Shown piece after piece: positions 42,282-51,302 of a stretch of 64,000 nucleotides of DNA. This stretch comes from Blastocatellia bacterium. Lineage in GTDB: Bacteria; Acidobacteriota; Blastocatellia; Pyrinomonadales; Pyrinomonadaceae. The position numbers and the translations under genes were made by a program. The notes under the pieces were generated by a model that saw only the letters and a program-made list of their open reading frames with translations, made no database searches and was not told the origin of the DNA. The stretch spans positions 248,001 through 312,000 of the forward strand of contig PMSM01000002.1 in NCBI GenBank assembly GCA_003168335.1, written 5' to 3'. The stretch's first letter is position 1, and each line of letters opens with the position of its first letter.

Positions 42282-43046
42282 ATGGAGTGGTCCGAAAAAG
42301 TTGTGCTAATCACCGGTGCTTCCTCAGGCATTGGGCGCGGGTTTGCCGTTGAGTTCGCCCGGCGTGGAGCGGCAGTTGGCCTGCTCGCTCGCCGCGCAGA
42401 TGCTTTGGCAGAGGTGGTCGAAGAGATCGAAGCAGCCGGCGGTCGGGCGATTGCTCTTCCGGCGGACGTGACCGATGCGGATGCGGTGCGCTTCGCCGCT
42501 TGTGCGTTGCGGCAAAAGTTCGGCTACATTGACTTGCTAATCGCGAACGCCGGGGTTGGCGGCACGACCTATGCGGCCGATCTGTGCGAAAAGGAAGTTG
42601 CCGAGCTGATCAAAGTCAACGTGATCGGCGTAGTGAATAGCGTGACCGCAGTGATTCCGCACATGATTGAGCGAGGCACCGGACAATTGGTGGCGATTTC
42701 CAGTCTCGCGGCTTATCGCGGGCTGCCTAAATCGGCAGCGTATTGCGCCAGCAAAGCCGGCGTGTCGGCGCTCTTTGAAAGTCTGCGAATCGATTTGATG
42801 GGCACCGGGGTTGCGGTGACGATTATTCATCCAGGTTTTATCAAGACGCCGCTGACCGCGGGTCGCAGTCACATGCCGTATCTGATGGAGCTTGATGGCG
42901 CGGTAAAGAAAATGGTGCACGCGATCGAGAAGCGGAAGAAGAGTTATTCTTTTCCCTGGCAACTGGCGAACATCGTGCGCGCGTGCATGCTTCTGCCGAT
43001 TCCATTGTATGATTGGATTGCAGCGCGGAATTCGTTTCGAGAATAA
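42282..43046 (+). CDS. Short-chain dehydrogenase/reductase
   Basis: A 254-residue SDR: VLITGASSGIGRGFAVEFA is the TGxxxGxG cofactor loop, LIANAGVGG the NAG motif, AISSLAAYRGLPKSAAYCASKAG the Ser-Tyr-Lys catalytic set, and IIHPGFIKTPLT the PG motif. The following basic residue cannot be used to choose NADP or NAD with confidence. The substrate is unknown. It starts at ATG 42282. Confidence 0.93.
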   Translation: MEWSEKVVLITGASSGIGRGFAVEFARRGAAVGLLARRADALAEVVEEIEAAGGRAIALPADVTDADAVRFAACALRQKFGYIDLLIANAGVGGTTYAADLCEKEVAELIKVNVIGVVNSVTAVIPHMIERGTGQLVAISSLAAYRGLPKSAAYCASKAGVSALFESLRIDLMGTGVAVTIIHPGFIKTPLTAGRSHMPYLMELDGAVKKMVHAIEKRKKSYSFPWQLANIVRACMLLPIPLYDWIAARNSFRE

Positions 43047-43049
43047 TCT

Positions 43050-43146
43050 GATTTTAGATTTGTGATTTGCGATTGATCGTGTGGCATACTACGCCCTCGA
43101 ATCGCAAATCTCAGGTCTTCAAATCAAGAATCGCAAATCTAAAATC
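43050..43146. repeat. REPIN-like inverted repeat upstream of uppP
   Basis: GATTTTAGATTTGTGATTTG (43050) pairs with AGAATCGCAAATCTAAAATC (to 43146); the central part has GATTTGCGATT and AATCGCAAATC. It ends 11 bp before the uppP ATG at 43158 and follows the SDR stop by three bases. Confidence 0.85.
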
Positions 43147-43157
43147 GAGAATCACTA

Positions 43158-44036
43158 ATGACTCTTCTGCAAGCCATTCTGCTCGGCATTGTTCAAGGCA
43201 TCACTGAATTCATACCCGTCAGCTCTACGGCGCATTTAGTCCTGGCCAGCCGGGTAATGAATTTGACGCTTAGTCCCGAGCAACTGACGTCGTCAATCGC
43301 GGTGATTCAACTCGGCACCCTGGTGGCGGTAATCCTTTATTTCATAGGCGACATCTGGAATATCACGCGGGCGTTCATTCACGATCACCTGGTTCTGCTG
43401 AAAGACGGCCGGCGCGATCAATTCAATCGCACCAATGCAAACGCGCGGCTCTCGCCTGATGCGTGGCTGGGCTGGCTGATAATCATCGGTTCGGTGCCGG
43501 TGGCCGTGGTTGGCCTCGCCTTCAAAAAGCAGATTGAGGGGACCTTCACAAAAAATCTTTGGGTGATCGCGACGATGATGATCGTGGTGGCGTTGTTTCT
43601 GGCAATCGCCGAAGCCGTTGGCAAGAAGCAGCGGCGCATGCAGGAGCTGGGAGTCGGCGACGCGCTCGCGGTCGGCTTTGCTCAGTGCCTCGCTTTGATT
43701 CCCGGATCGAGCCGTTCCGGTTCGACCATCATGGCCGGGCTGTTTGCCGGCGAGACGCGTGAGACCGCCGCCCGTTTTTCATTTCTGCTGTCCATGCCGG
43801 CCATAGCTGCCAGCGGTTTGTTGGAATTGAAAGAAGCACTGCACCGGCTGCCGCACGGCAGTCTAATGACCCTGGCGGTCGGTACAATTATTTCCGGCAT
43901 CGTGGGCTATGCGTCGATCTGGTTCCTGCTTCGTTACCTGCGCACGCACACCACCGGAGTTTTCATCGGCTATCGTCTGATTGTGGGCGGCGCGATCCTG
44001 ATCATGCTGCTCAACGGCCGCATTAATCCGTTGTAA
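43158..44036 (+). CDS. uppP: Undecaprenyl-diphosphatase
   Basis: A 292-residue polytopic membrane enzyme that recycles undecaprenyl pyrophosphate for peptidoglycan and other envelope polymers. It has GITEFIPVSSTAHL (the E-x-x-P-V-S-S catalytic block) near residue 15 and ALIPGSSRSGSTIMAGLFAG, the second signature, near 180. About eight membrane segments are visible. Start at ATG 43158, right after a repeat element. Confidence 0.95.
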   Translation: MTLLQAILLGIVQGITEFIPVSSTAHLVLASRVMNLTLSPEQLTSSIAVIQLGTLVAVILYFIGDIWNITRAFIHDHLVLLKDGRRDQFNRTNANARLSPDAWLGWLIIIGSVPVAVVGLAFKKQIEGTFTKNLWVIATMMIVVALFLAIAEAVGKKQRRMQELGVGDALAVGFAQCLALIPGSSRSGSTIMAGLFAGETRETAARFSFLLSMPAIAASGLLELKEALHRLPHGSLMTLAVGTIISGIVGYASIWFLLRYLRTHTTGVFIGYRLIVGGAILIMLLNGRINPL

Positions 44037-44049
44037 GAAGCCCAAGTCA

Positions 44050-44235
44050 TTTTCCATTTCTCATTTGACTCGATTCATTTGTCATTTGTGGGCCTCTGGT
44101 TCGTGTTCGTTCGTGTGATTTCGTGGATCGTTCTTCATGTGTCGGGCAAGCAAGCGATCCACGAAGTAACACGAAGCATCACGAAATGAGATCCACGAAA
44201 TGCCAAATGACCGTTGACAAATGAAGAATGGAAAA
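44050..44235. repeat. Nested REPIN pair upstream of recJ
   Basis: Outer TTTTCCATTTCTCATTTG (44050) and CAAATG...AATGGAAAA (to 44235) enclose GTGATTTCGTGGATCGTTC and GATCCACGAAGTAACACGAA, i.e. the same two families as at 30795. It fills the gap between uppP and recJ. Confidence 0.85.
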
Positions 44236-44276
44236 TCTCGTGGCTCTTCTGTCCAACAAGAAGTAGACTCCCACTG

Positions 44277-46010
44277 ATGAGTGCAAAGCGTTGGATAGTG
44301 CGTGGTTACTCGCACGCGTCGGCAGGAGAGTTGGCGTCCGCTTTGGGCGTCTCGCCGATCGTCGCGGGGTTACTCGTCGCGCGCGGCCATCTCTCCCCGG
44401 ATTCCGCGCAAGCTTTTCTCAAACCCAGTCTCGATCAACTCCATGATCCGTTTCTGATGCTCGGCATGTCAGACGCCGTAAAGCGTCTGCTGCACGCGAT
44501 CGATAACCAGGAACCGGTTCTGATTTACGGCGACTACGACGTTGATGGCACGACCGGCACAGCGGTGCTGCTGCGAGCGCTGCGCATGTTGGGAGGCACG
44601 GCCGGTTATCACGTGCCGCATCGTTTCACTGAAGGCTATGGAATTCAGCAGGCAGGTCTGGAGAAAGCGGTCAGCGACGGGTACAAGCTGGTCGTCAGCG
44701 TCGATTGCGGCATACGCGCGCACGAACCTCTGCACTGGGCGCGGGCGAATGGACTGGACATCATCATCACTGATCATCATCTGCCTGATGACGATGAAGG
44801 ATCGCCACCGGCATTAGCGGTCTTGAATCCTAATCAACACGGCTGTAACTATCCGGATAAAGATCTCGCGGGAGTCGGCGTCGCCTTCAAACTGATCCAC
44901 GCGTTGTTTCGCGAACGCGGACGTGAAGCGCAGGTGCCGGGCTTTCTCAAGATGGTGGCCATTGGCACCGTTGCTGACGTCGCGAAACTTGTCGGCGAGA
45001 ATCGATCGATAGTCGCCCTGGGACTTGCCGATCTCCGGCACGCGGTTAATCCGGGGCTGCGCGCGCTCATTGATATTGCCGGCTGCGGTGATGACGGCGA
45101 GTTGACTGCTTACGATTTGGGTTTTCGCATCGGGCCGCGAATTAACGCGGCGGGACGGATGGATGCAGCGCGGGCCGTCATCGAATTATTTGAAGCGAAA
45201 GAGAAACAGGACGCCCGGCGTTTGGCCGAGCACCTGGATACTCGTAATCGCGAACGCAAAGAAGCTCAGCGCGAGATCTTCAACCGGGCGATTGAAGAGT
45301 TTGAAACCGGCGTCGAGCGCGAGGCCCAGACGCATGCCGCGGTCATCGCCGGAGATGGATGGCATCGCGGGGTCATCGGCCTGGCGGCTTCAAAGATCGC
45401 CGAGCGCTTGAATCGACCGTGCGTGGTCATCTCGCTCGACGGCGACGTGGGCCATGGCTCAGCGCGCAGTATCGAAGCCTATCACCTCTTCGATGGGCTG
45501 ACCGCGTGCCGCGATTTGCTGGATAAATTCGGCGGCCATTCGCACGCCGCCGGGCTGACTATCCGCCGTGAACACATCCCGGAATTCCGTCGCCGCTTGA
45601 ACGAACATGCGGCCTCGTGTTTGACTGAAGCGGACCTTGAGCCGGTGCTCGCGATCGACGCGGAAGTGCCGCCGGCAGCACTGGGGTTCCAGCTTTGGCA
45701 GGATCTGAGTTCGCTCGAGCCGTTTGGCGCCGGCAATCCGCGCCCGGTTTTCGCGACTCGCGGCTTTCGAGTACTCAGCGAGCCGCAGATCATTAAGGAG
45801 CAGCATCTAAAACTCCGCGTTGCCGGCCCCGACAATCGCCCGCTGGAAGCGATTTGGTGGCGGGGCGTCGAGACCATCGGGGAGGACGCTGAGCAAACGC
45901 CAAAGGCCAATCAGCGCATCGATCTCGCATACGAGTTGGAAACAAACCGCTGGAACGGCGATATCAGGTTGCAGTTGAATGTGAGAGATATGAGAGTGGC
46001 TGGAAGCTAG
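44277..46010 (+). CDS. recJ: Single-strand DNA exonuclease RecJ
   Basis: A 577-residue RecJ: DHH-family motifs DYDVDGTTG (I), SVDCGIRAHE (II), TDHHLPDD (III, the DHH triad) and AAGVGVAFKLIH, then DHHA1 with GRMDAARAVI and GDGWHRGVIGLAASKI, a GGHSHAAGLTI segment and an OB-type C-terminus. It degrades 5'-ended ssDNA in recombination and base-excision repair. ATG at 44277 (MSAKRWIVRGYSHA) is chosen; the longer frame reaches into the repeat. Confidence 0.95.
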   Translation: MSAKRWIVRGYSHASAGELASALGVSPIVAGLLVARGHLSPDSAQAFLKPSLDQLHDPFLMLGMSDAVKRLLHAIDNQEPVLIYGDYDVDGTTGTAVLLRALRMLGGTAGYHVPHRFTEGYGIQQAGLEKAVSDGYKLVVSVDCGIRAHEPLHWARANGLDIIITDHHLPDDDEGSPPALAVLNPNQHGCNYPDKDLAGVGVAFKLIHALFRERGREAQVPGFLKMVAIGTVADVAKLVGENRSIVALGLADLRHAVNPGLRALIDIAGCGDDGELTAYDLGFRIGPRINAAGRMDAARAVIELFEAKEKQDARRLAEHLDTRNRERKEAQREIFNRAIEEFETGVEREAQTHAAVIAGDGWHRGVIGLAASKIAERLNRPCVVISLDGDVGHGSARSIEAYHLFDGLTACRDLLDKFGGHSHAAGLTIRREHIPEFRRRLNEHAASCLTEADLEPVLAIDAEVPPAALGFQLWQDLSSLEPFGAGNPRPVFATRGFRVLSEPQIIKEQHLKLRVAGPDNRPLEAIWWRGVETIGEDAEQTPKANQRIDLAYELETNRWNGDIRLQLNVRDMRVAGS

Positions 46011-46014
46011 TATT

Positions 46015-46102
46015 GTTTAGCGGCGGGCTACCGCCCGCCTTTTTTGTTATAGAGTAAGATTTAGCAGGCGCCAAAAGGGCGGGCGGTGGCCCGCCGCTAA
46101 AC
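46015..46102. repeat. REPIN-like inverted repeat (GTTTAG family)
   Basis: GTTTAGCGGCGGGCTACCGC (46015) and GCGGTGGCCCGCCGCTAAAC (to 46102) with hairpin GGCGGGC-TACC-GCCCGCC; the left half is also a transcription terminator. Same family as 48475, 55304, 57523 and 59009. Confidence 0.9.
46022..46045 (+). terminator. Rho-independent terminator formed by a REPIN half
   Basis: GGCGGGC (46022-46028) and GCCCGCC (46033-46039) pair around TACC, and TTTTTT follows immediately (46040-46045). It lies 12 bp after the recJ stop. The hairpin is the left half of the REPIN at 46015. Confidence 0.85.
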
Positions 46103-46117
46103 GAGCACGGGAACATA

Positions 46118-48451
46118 ATGCAGGCAGTAACCCGAAAGAAACGAATTAGCGCGGTTGATTTGCGCGCGAGATTTCCGGCGATAGCTCGGGGGTTGGCGCT
46201 ATTCCTGTTCTTTGGCGGCGCAATCTTTGTGGGCGTGTCTTACTACAAGATGCGCAACAACCAGCCATTTCGTTTGAAATCGGAAGCGCCCGCGCTGTCC
46301 AAAGAAATTACCGGAATCATCGACGGTTACGAGCGCCGCATCACCAAAGACAATCGGTTGTATCTGTGGCTGCGCGCGGCGCGCGACATTTCTTATGCGG
46401 ACGGTCATCACGAACTCGAGACGGTCAACCTCCAGGTCTTTCCGCCGGCGGGTGACAAGCCGGACCAGATCATTTCAGATCGGGCAATCTACGATGAGAA
46501 GAGTGGATCCGGCCAGTTCAACGGCAACGTGCAAATCGAAACCCATGAGTCTTTGAAAGTAAAAACCGATTCGTTCATCTATCACGAGGACACCAAAATA
46601 GGGGAAACGTCCTCGCCGGTTACCTTTGAACGCGAGAACGTTACCGGAAGCTCTGTCGGCGCGCTGGTGGATAACGAGAAGAAGCGAATGGAACTGCGCA
46701 GCCAGGTCGAGGTTACGGTAGCGCCCGAGGCTTTTAAGGATCCTAAAGCCAAAGACGCCAAGCCTCTGAAGGGTTCGCGCGCGAAACCGGTGACGATTCA
46801 TTCGGCGCAGGCGGTATTCGAGCAAACCTCGATGCGTCTGACTTTCTCGGGCGGCGCCACCGCCGAACAGGATCAGGACATCATGAGCGGTGACAATCTG
46901 ACCGCCATCCTGTCTGATAAAAAGAAGCTGGAAAAGCTCGAGATGCGCGGCAATTCATATCTGCGTTCGATGGATGAAGGGCACGCGGCCGAAGCGCACT
47001 CGGTGGACATGGATTTTTTCTTCGATGGCGATCAGCGTCTGCAACGGGCTTACGGTTCGCGCGACATTCGCGCCCAAACTCTCAACGCGGAGTCCGACAT
47101 GCAACTCAGCGGCGCCAGCGGTCTGGAAATAACCTTTCAGGCCCAGGGCGATCGCAGCCTGCTGAAAGAAATGCGCGCTGACGGGCGTTCCGTCGTTACG
47201 TTGTCAGCGCCGAAGTCGCGGGCAAACGATCCCAGATCGGCGAGCAAGCGACTAACCGCCGATGCGATTAAGATGAGTTGGCGCGCTACCGGCAAAGATT
47301 TGGACAAGGCAGAGGCCGTGGGCAACGCCGAGTTGTATATCGAACCGGTGCAGAAAACCGCGAAGACGGATCGCAAAACGCTCACCGCGTCCCGCCTTGA
47401 TTGCGACTTTTTCGAGAGCGGAAATATCGTGCGAAACTGCACGGCCACCGGTGGCGCGAAAGCGGTCTTCGATCCTTTTCAGCCGAGCGAAAAGCATGGG
47501 GTTCAGACCATGACCGCGCAGAAGATGGCCACGCTATTTGTGCGCGAGACCCAGGATGTCGACAAGGTCGACGCGACCGGCGACGCCAAGTTCAACGAAA
47601 ACGATCGCAACGGAACTGCCAACCTCATGTCGTATAGCGCGTCTGACGCGACCGTGCGCCTGCGCGGAGGCGACCCGACGGTTTGGGATTCGCGCGCGCG
47701 CACCAAAGCCGTTGAGATCGATTCGAATAATGCCACGCACATTTCGTCCTGTCGCGGCAAAGTGCAGACCACCTATTACAGTCAGGAGCAAACGAACGGC
47801 GCCGCGCCGTTTCAGAAAGTTAAGAGCCCGGTCTATTTGCTGGGCGATCGCGCTGAGCTCAATCATGATTCCGGCATGGCGACTTACACCGGCAATGCGC
47901 GCATGTGGCAGGACGATAACTTTGTTCGCGCCGACACGATCGTCCTTTATCGCGAACAGAAGCAAATGGAAGGACGCGGCCACGTGCAGAGCGCGCTTTA
48001 TCAGGCTAAACAGAAGACAGGTAGTTCAATCGCCGTCGTTCCGGTTTTTGCCACGGCTGAGTTCCTGAAGTACTCCGATCCGGATCGCCTGCTGCACTAT
48101 GAAACCAATGTGGATATCAAGCAGGGGACTGATCGAATGACTTCAGGTATTGCTGATGTCTACTTGCAGAAAGACGGCAACGAGGTCGAGCGCACGATCG
48201 CCCAACGCAACGTCGTCATCGTACAACCTGGCAAGCGCGGCACCGGAGATTGGTGCCAGTACACAAACATCGACGAGGTCGCGGTGCTGAAAGGCAATCC
48301 GGCGCACGTCGAAGACGCCGAACAGGGCACGACCGACGGCAATCGTCTGACGATGTACCGGCGCGAGAATAAGGTCGTCGTGGATGACAATCGCGGATCC
48401 CAATCGCCGGGTCGCGTGCGTTCGACCCACAAAATTAATAAGAATCCTTGA
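46118..48451 (+). CDS. LptC-LptA-like fusion protein
   Basis: A 777-residue protein combining an LptC-like N-terminus (one membrane segment at about 22-42, then a YKMRNN..FRLKSEAPALSK region) with OstA/LptA repeats. In the first 200 residues an LptC-like fold is suggested by IISDRAIYDEKSGSGQFNGNVQI; later stretches (GDNLTAILSDKKKLEKLEMRG, YTGNARMWQDDNFVRADTIVLY, RMTSGIADVYLQKDGNEVERT) are LptA-like beta-jellyroll motifs, probably two units. It would form the periplasmic bridge for lipopolysaccharide transport from LptB2FG to LptD. Separate LptA and LptC in E. coli are each about 185-190 residues, so this fusion is much longer. No other lpt gene is in the window. Confidence 0.8.
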   Translation: MQAVTRKKRISAVDLRARFPAIARGLALFLFFGGAIFVGVSYYKMRNNQPFRLKSEAPALSKEITGIIDGYERRITKDNRLYLWLRAARDISYADGHHELETVNLQVFPPAGDKPDQIISDRAIYDEKSGSGQFNGNVQIETHESLKVKTDSFIYHEDTKIGETSSPVTFERENVTGSSVGALVDNEKKRMELRSQVEVTVAPEAFKDPKAKDAKPLKGSRAKPVTIHSAQAVFEQTSMRLTFSGGATAEQDQDIMSGDNLTAILSDKKKLEKLEMRGNSYLRSMDEGHAAEAHSVDMDFFFDGDQRLQRAYGSRDIRAQTLNAESDMQLSGASGLEITFQAQGDRSLLKEMRADGRSVVTLSAPKSRANDPRSASKRLTADAIKMSWRATGKDLDKAEAVGNAELYIEPVQKTAKTDRKTLTASRLDCDFFESGNIVRNCTATGGAKAVFDPFQPSEKHGVQTMTAQKMATLFVRETQDVDKVDATGDAKFNENDRNGTANLMSYSASDATVRLRGGDPTVWDSRARTKAVEIDSNNATHISSCRGKVQTTYYSQEQTNGAAPFQKVKSPVYLLGDRAELNHDSGMATYTGNARMWQDDNFVRADTIVLYREQKQMEGRGHVQSALYQAKQKTGSSIAVVPVFATAEFLKYSDPDRLLHYETNVDIKQGTDRMTSGIADVYLQKDGNEVERTIAQRNVVIVQPGKRGTGDWCQYTNIDEVAVLKGNPAHVEDAEQGTTDGNRLTMYRRENKVVVDDNRGSQSPGRVRSTHKINKNP

Positions 48452-48474
48452 CCGGCTTAGAAGAATCCTAATCT

Positions 48475-48531
48475 GTTTGGAGCGGGGCTACCGCCCCGCT
48501 TAGTTGGCGGGCAGTAGCCCGCCTCTAAAAC
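48475..48531. repeat. REPIN-like inverted repeat upstream of trpB
   Basis: GTTTGGAGCGGGGCTACCGC and GGCGGGCAGTAGCCCGCCTC, ending in CTCTAAAAC at 48531; hairpins GCGGGG-CTAC-CGCCCCGC-type on both halves. It ends 30 bp before the trpB ATG. Confidence 0.85.
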
Positions 48532-48560
48532 TTAACGCACCGCATTTCGGCGCTCACCGG

Positions 48561-49763
48561 ATGAAACCAGCAACACAACCTGACTCGCTCGGCCATTGGG
48601 GCCCTTACGGCGGTCGTTTTGTGCCTGAGACTTTGATGGCGCCGCTCGAAGAATTGACGGCAGCGTACGAAGCCGCGCGCGCGGACGAAAGTTTTCAAGC
48701 CCAACTCGATGTGCTCTTGCGAGATTTTGCCGGACGCCCGACGCCGCTTTTCCCGGCTCAGCGTTTGACCGAACACGCCGGCGGCGCGCGGATCTATCTC
48801 AAGCGCGAAGACCTCCTGCACACCGGCGCGCACAAAATCAATAACACTTTGGGCCAGATACTGCTCGCTCGCCGCATGGGAAAGACGCGCATCATTGCTG
48901 AGACCGGCGCGGGCCAGCACGGTGTAGCGACCGCGACGGTCTGCGCGTTGTTTGGTTTGGAATGCGTCGTCTACATGGGCTCGGAAGACATGCGGCGACA
49001 GGAGTTGAATGTTTTTCGCATGCAACTACTCGGCGCTGAAGTGCGCGCCGTTGATACCGGGTCGCGCACGCTGAAAGATGCGATTAACGAAGCTCTGCGC
49101 GACTGGGTGACGAATGTTGCCGACACTTATTATCTTCTGGGCAGTGCGCTCGGTCCGCATCCGTATCCGGTGATGGTCCGCGATTTTCAAAGCGTGATTG
49201 GTGTGGAAGCACGCCAGCAGATTCTTGAGAAGGAAGGACGCTTGCCTGACTGTCTGGTGGCCTGCGTGGGCGGTGGATCGAATTCGATCGGTTTGTTCCA
49301 TCCGTTTCTCTCCGACGAAGCTGTCCGAATGATTGGCGTCGAAGCCGGCGGCACCGGCAGCGAGTTAGGCCAACACGCGGCGCGATTCAATACCGCGGGC
49401 GGCGGGCGCCCGGGAGTTTTGCAAGGCACGATGAGTTACGTGCTTCAGGATGAACGCGGCCAGATTGCGGCGACGCATTCAATCTCGGCGGGTCTTGATT
49501 ATCCTTCGATTGGCCCCGAGCACGCGTTCCTTCATGACGTGGGACGGGTCGAATATACCTCGGTCTCAGACGATGAAGCTTTGGCAGCTTTTCAAACTTT
49601 GTCGAAGTTGGAAGGGATTATTCCCGCGTTGGAATCGGCGCACGCGGTGGCGCACGCTTTGAAAGTTGCGGGCGAGATGAAGAGTGATCAGATTTTGATT
49701 GTTAATCTTTCCGGCCGCGGTGACAAGGACGTGGACACGGTTCGGGAAAGGCTCGGAGTATGA
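48561..49763 (+). CDS. trpB: Tryptophan synthase beta chain
   Basis: A 400-residue PLP enzyme that condenses indole and serine: [13 protein letters not shown] at the N-terminus, [16 protein letters not shown] with the PLP lysine (HK), [24 protein letters not shown] phosphate-binding loop and a final NLSGRGDKD. The first 19 codons of the longer frame lie in a repeat element, so the ATG at 48561 (MKPATQPD) is used. No tryptophan leader or attenuator is seen. The gene order trpB, trpA is standard, though 259 bp separate the two here. Confidence 0.96.
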   Translation: MKPATQPDSLGHWGPYGGRFVPETLMAPLEELTAAYEAARADESFQAQLDVLLRDFAGRPTPLFPAQRLTEHAGGARIYLKREDLLHTGAHKINNTLGQILLARRMGKTRIIAETGAGQHGVATATVCALFGLECVVYMGSEDMRRQELNVFRMQLLGAEVRAVDTGSRTLKDAINEALRDWVTNVADTYYLLGSALGPHPYPVMVRDFQSVIGVEARQQILEKEGRLPDCLVACVGGGSNSIGLFHPFLSDEAVRMIGVEAGGTGSELGQHAARFNTAGGGRPGVLQGTMSYVLQDERGQIAATHSISAGLDYPSIGPEHAFLHDVGRVEYTSVSDDEALAAFQTLSKLEGIIPALESAHAVAHALKVAGEMKSDQILIVNLSGRGDKDVDTVRERLGV

Positions 49764-49793
49764 TTGCGGTCAATCAGAGGGGAAGTTTCAACC

Positions 49794-49985
49794 AGCCCGC
49801 AAAGCGGGCGGCATGTTAATAGCCCCGGGCGTGAGCCCGGGAAATCGAAGACCAGAACCGTGGTGAGCCCCGTCAGGGGCGACACACACACCGCGTCGCT
49901 TAGCTTGCTCATTTCTGCCGCCCGCTGCGCGGGCTTAGGATATTCTTAAGGACATCCAACCACGGGCTTACGCCCGTGGCTATTA
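49794..49985. repeat. Composite repeat array between trpB and trpA
   Basis: Several short palindromes in tandem: AGCCCGCAAAGCGGGC, CCCGGGCGTGAGCCCGGG, GCCCCGTCAGGGGC, GCCCGCTGCGCGGGC and CCACGGGCTTACGCCCGTGG, the first pairing with the fourth. It separates the two trp genes and runs to just before the trpA start region. Confidence 0.85.
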
Positions 49986-50022
49986 CATGTCGCGCCTTCG
50001 GCGCTTTGCTGGAGTCAAACTC

Positions 50023-50856
50023 TTGGGTCAAATCTCCGAAGCGTTTTCTAATCTCAAACGCGAAGGGAAGAAAGGTTTCATTCCCTTCATCACCGCCGGC
50101 GATCCGGATCTTGAAACTACTCTTGAGCTGATCGTTGAACTGGCCCGGGCCGGCGCGACGTTAATCGAGTTGGGCGTGCCGTTCACCGATCCCATGGCCG
50201 ACGGCCCGGTCATCCAGCGCGCTTCTGAGCGGGCCCTTCGTCATCCTTTTGGTCTGACCGAGATTCTGCAAGTCGTCGCCGAGGCCCGAAAGCAAACTGA
50301 CGTTCCGATCCTTCTCTTCAGTTACTTCAATCCTTTGCTGCAGTTCTGTGCGCATGAACGAGCGAGCAAGACCTCCGCGCTCCCAGCATTCAGCTTTGAG
50401 ATCCTTGCTCGCGAAGCCAAGCGCGCGGGCGTCGACGGCATCCTCGTGACCGATCTGGTGCCCGAAGAAGCGAGCGAGTTTGCGTCCGCCTTACGAGCAA
50501 ACGATCTTGACACGATCTTTCTGGTGGCGCCGACTTCAACGGACGAGCGTTTGCAGATGGTCGCCGAACGCGCGAGCGGTTTCATCTACGCCGTGTCGCG
50601 GGCCGGGGTCACCGGCGCGCGCGAAGAGATGAGTGCTGAAGCCGAGAAACTCGTTCGCCGCGTTCGTCAGTATTCAGATTTGCCGGTGGCGGTTGGCTTT
50701 GGAATATCCAAACCGGAGCAGGTTGCTGATGTCTGGCGATATGCCGATGCAGCCGTGGTCGGCTCGGCAATCGTCGGCGAGATCGAGCAGGCCAAGTCAG
50801 CGGCCGATGCGGTTTCCAGGGTTGGACAGTTCGCGCGGCAACTGATTTCGAGTTGA
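50023..50856 (+). CDS. trpA: Tryptophan synthase alpha chain
   Basis: A 277-residue alpha/beta barrel that cleaves indole-3-glycerol phosphate for TrpB. Signatures: GFIPFITAGDPD, IELGVPFTDPMADGP (catalytic Glu and Asp), GVDGILVTDLVPEEA and VSRAGVTGARE. I prefer the TTG at 50023 because GGAG lies eight bases upstream and MGQISEAF matches the family start; an ATG at 49987 also fits the frame, but its first codons (MSRLRRFAGV) come from a palindromic repeat. Between LLQF and FEILAREAK there are 16 extra residues, CAHERASKTSALPAFS, absent from the usual family and apparently repeat-derived. Confidence 0.94.
   Translation: MGQISEAFSNLKREGKKGFIPFITAGDPDLETTLELIVELARAGATLIELGVPFTDPMADGPVIQRASERALRHPFGLTEILQVVAEARKQTDVPILLFSYFNPLLQFCAHERASKTSALPAFSFEILAREAKRAGVDGILVTDLVPEEASEFASALRANDLDTIFLVAPTSTDERLQMVAERASGFIYAVSRAGVTGAREEMSAEAEKLVRRVRQYSDLPVAVGFGISKPEQVADVWRYADAAVVGSAIVGEIEQAKSAADAVSRVGQFARQLISS
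50347..50394. repeat. Repeat-derived 16-codon insert in trpA
   Basis: The 48 bp between the codons for LLQF and FEIL include GACCTCCGCGCTCCCAGCA, closely matching the right arms of the repeats at 14729 (GACGTCGCGCTCCCAGCA) and 29875 (GACGTCCGCGCTCTCAGC). The length is a multiple of three, keeping the frame. Confidence 0.65.
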
Positions 50857-50879
50857 GAAATAGCCTGCCCAGGTAGAAG

Positions 50880-50944
50880 GATCCACGAAAGTGCACGAAG
50901 AGGAAGTAGTAATGTTCGCGCGAGTTGGTGTGATTTCGTGGATC
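50880..50944. repeat. REPIN-like inverted repeat downstream of trpA
   Basis: GATCCACGAAAGTGCACGAA (50880) pairs with GGTGTGATTTCGTGGATC (to 50944). Same family as the inner elements at 30795 and 44050. Confidence 0.82.
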
Positions 50945-51156
50945 GTTCGTGTCGGGCGGAGAGTAAGCACGAAACAGTTCGCGATAGTTGCAACAGTCAT
51001 TAACTACTTCTAGTTTGATAAGTTGTTTGCTGATTAAAAGGTGCTCGACGAGGGTAACATCTTAGAGTATTCTTACGCGTCATTTTACGAGCTATGACGC
51101 GCCTCACCTTCGGGTTGCGCAGAGAGGGCTGCCGAGGCGGGAGTCGCTTGGTTTCA

Positions 51157-51201
51157 GGTTTCCAAACCCTCCCGGAAATATTTCTGTTTCATGCGTGAAA
51201 C
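51157..51201 (+). promoter_or_regulatory. Two palindromes upstream of recA, possible operators
   Basis: GGTTTCCAAACC (51157-51168) and GTTTCATGCGTGAAAC (51186-51201) are perfect dyads located about 100-145 bp before recA. No E. coli or Bacillus SOS box is present. Spacing and symmetry suit a repressor such as LexA, but they could also belong to the repeat-rich context. The recA promoter itself is not certain. Confidence 0.4.
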
Positions 51202-51302
51202 TCTGTTCCATTCTTGCTTGAGTTGTGTTATCCTCGGCCCCATAAAGCTGTGGGATGCCCCGAAACACGACTCAATGACCAGAAGAGGAGCAGAAGAAAG
51301 AG

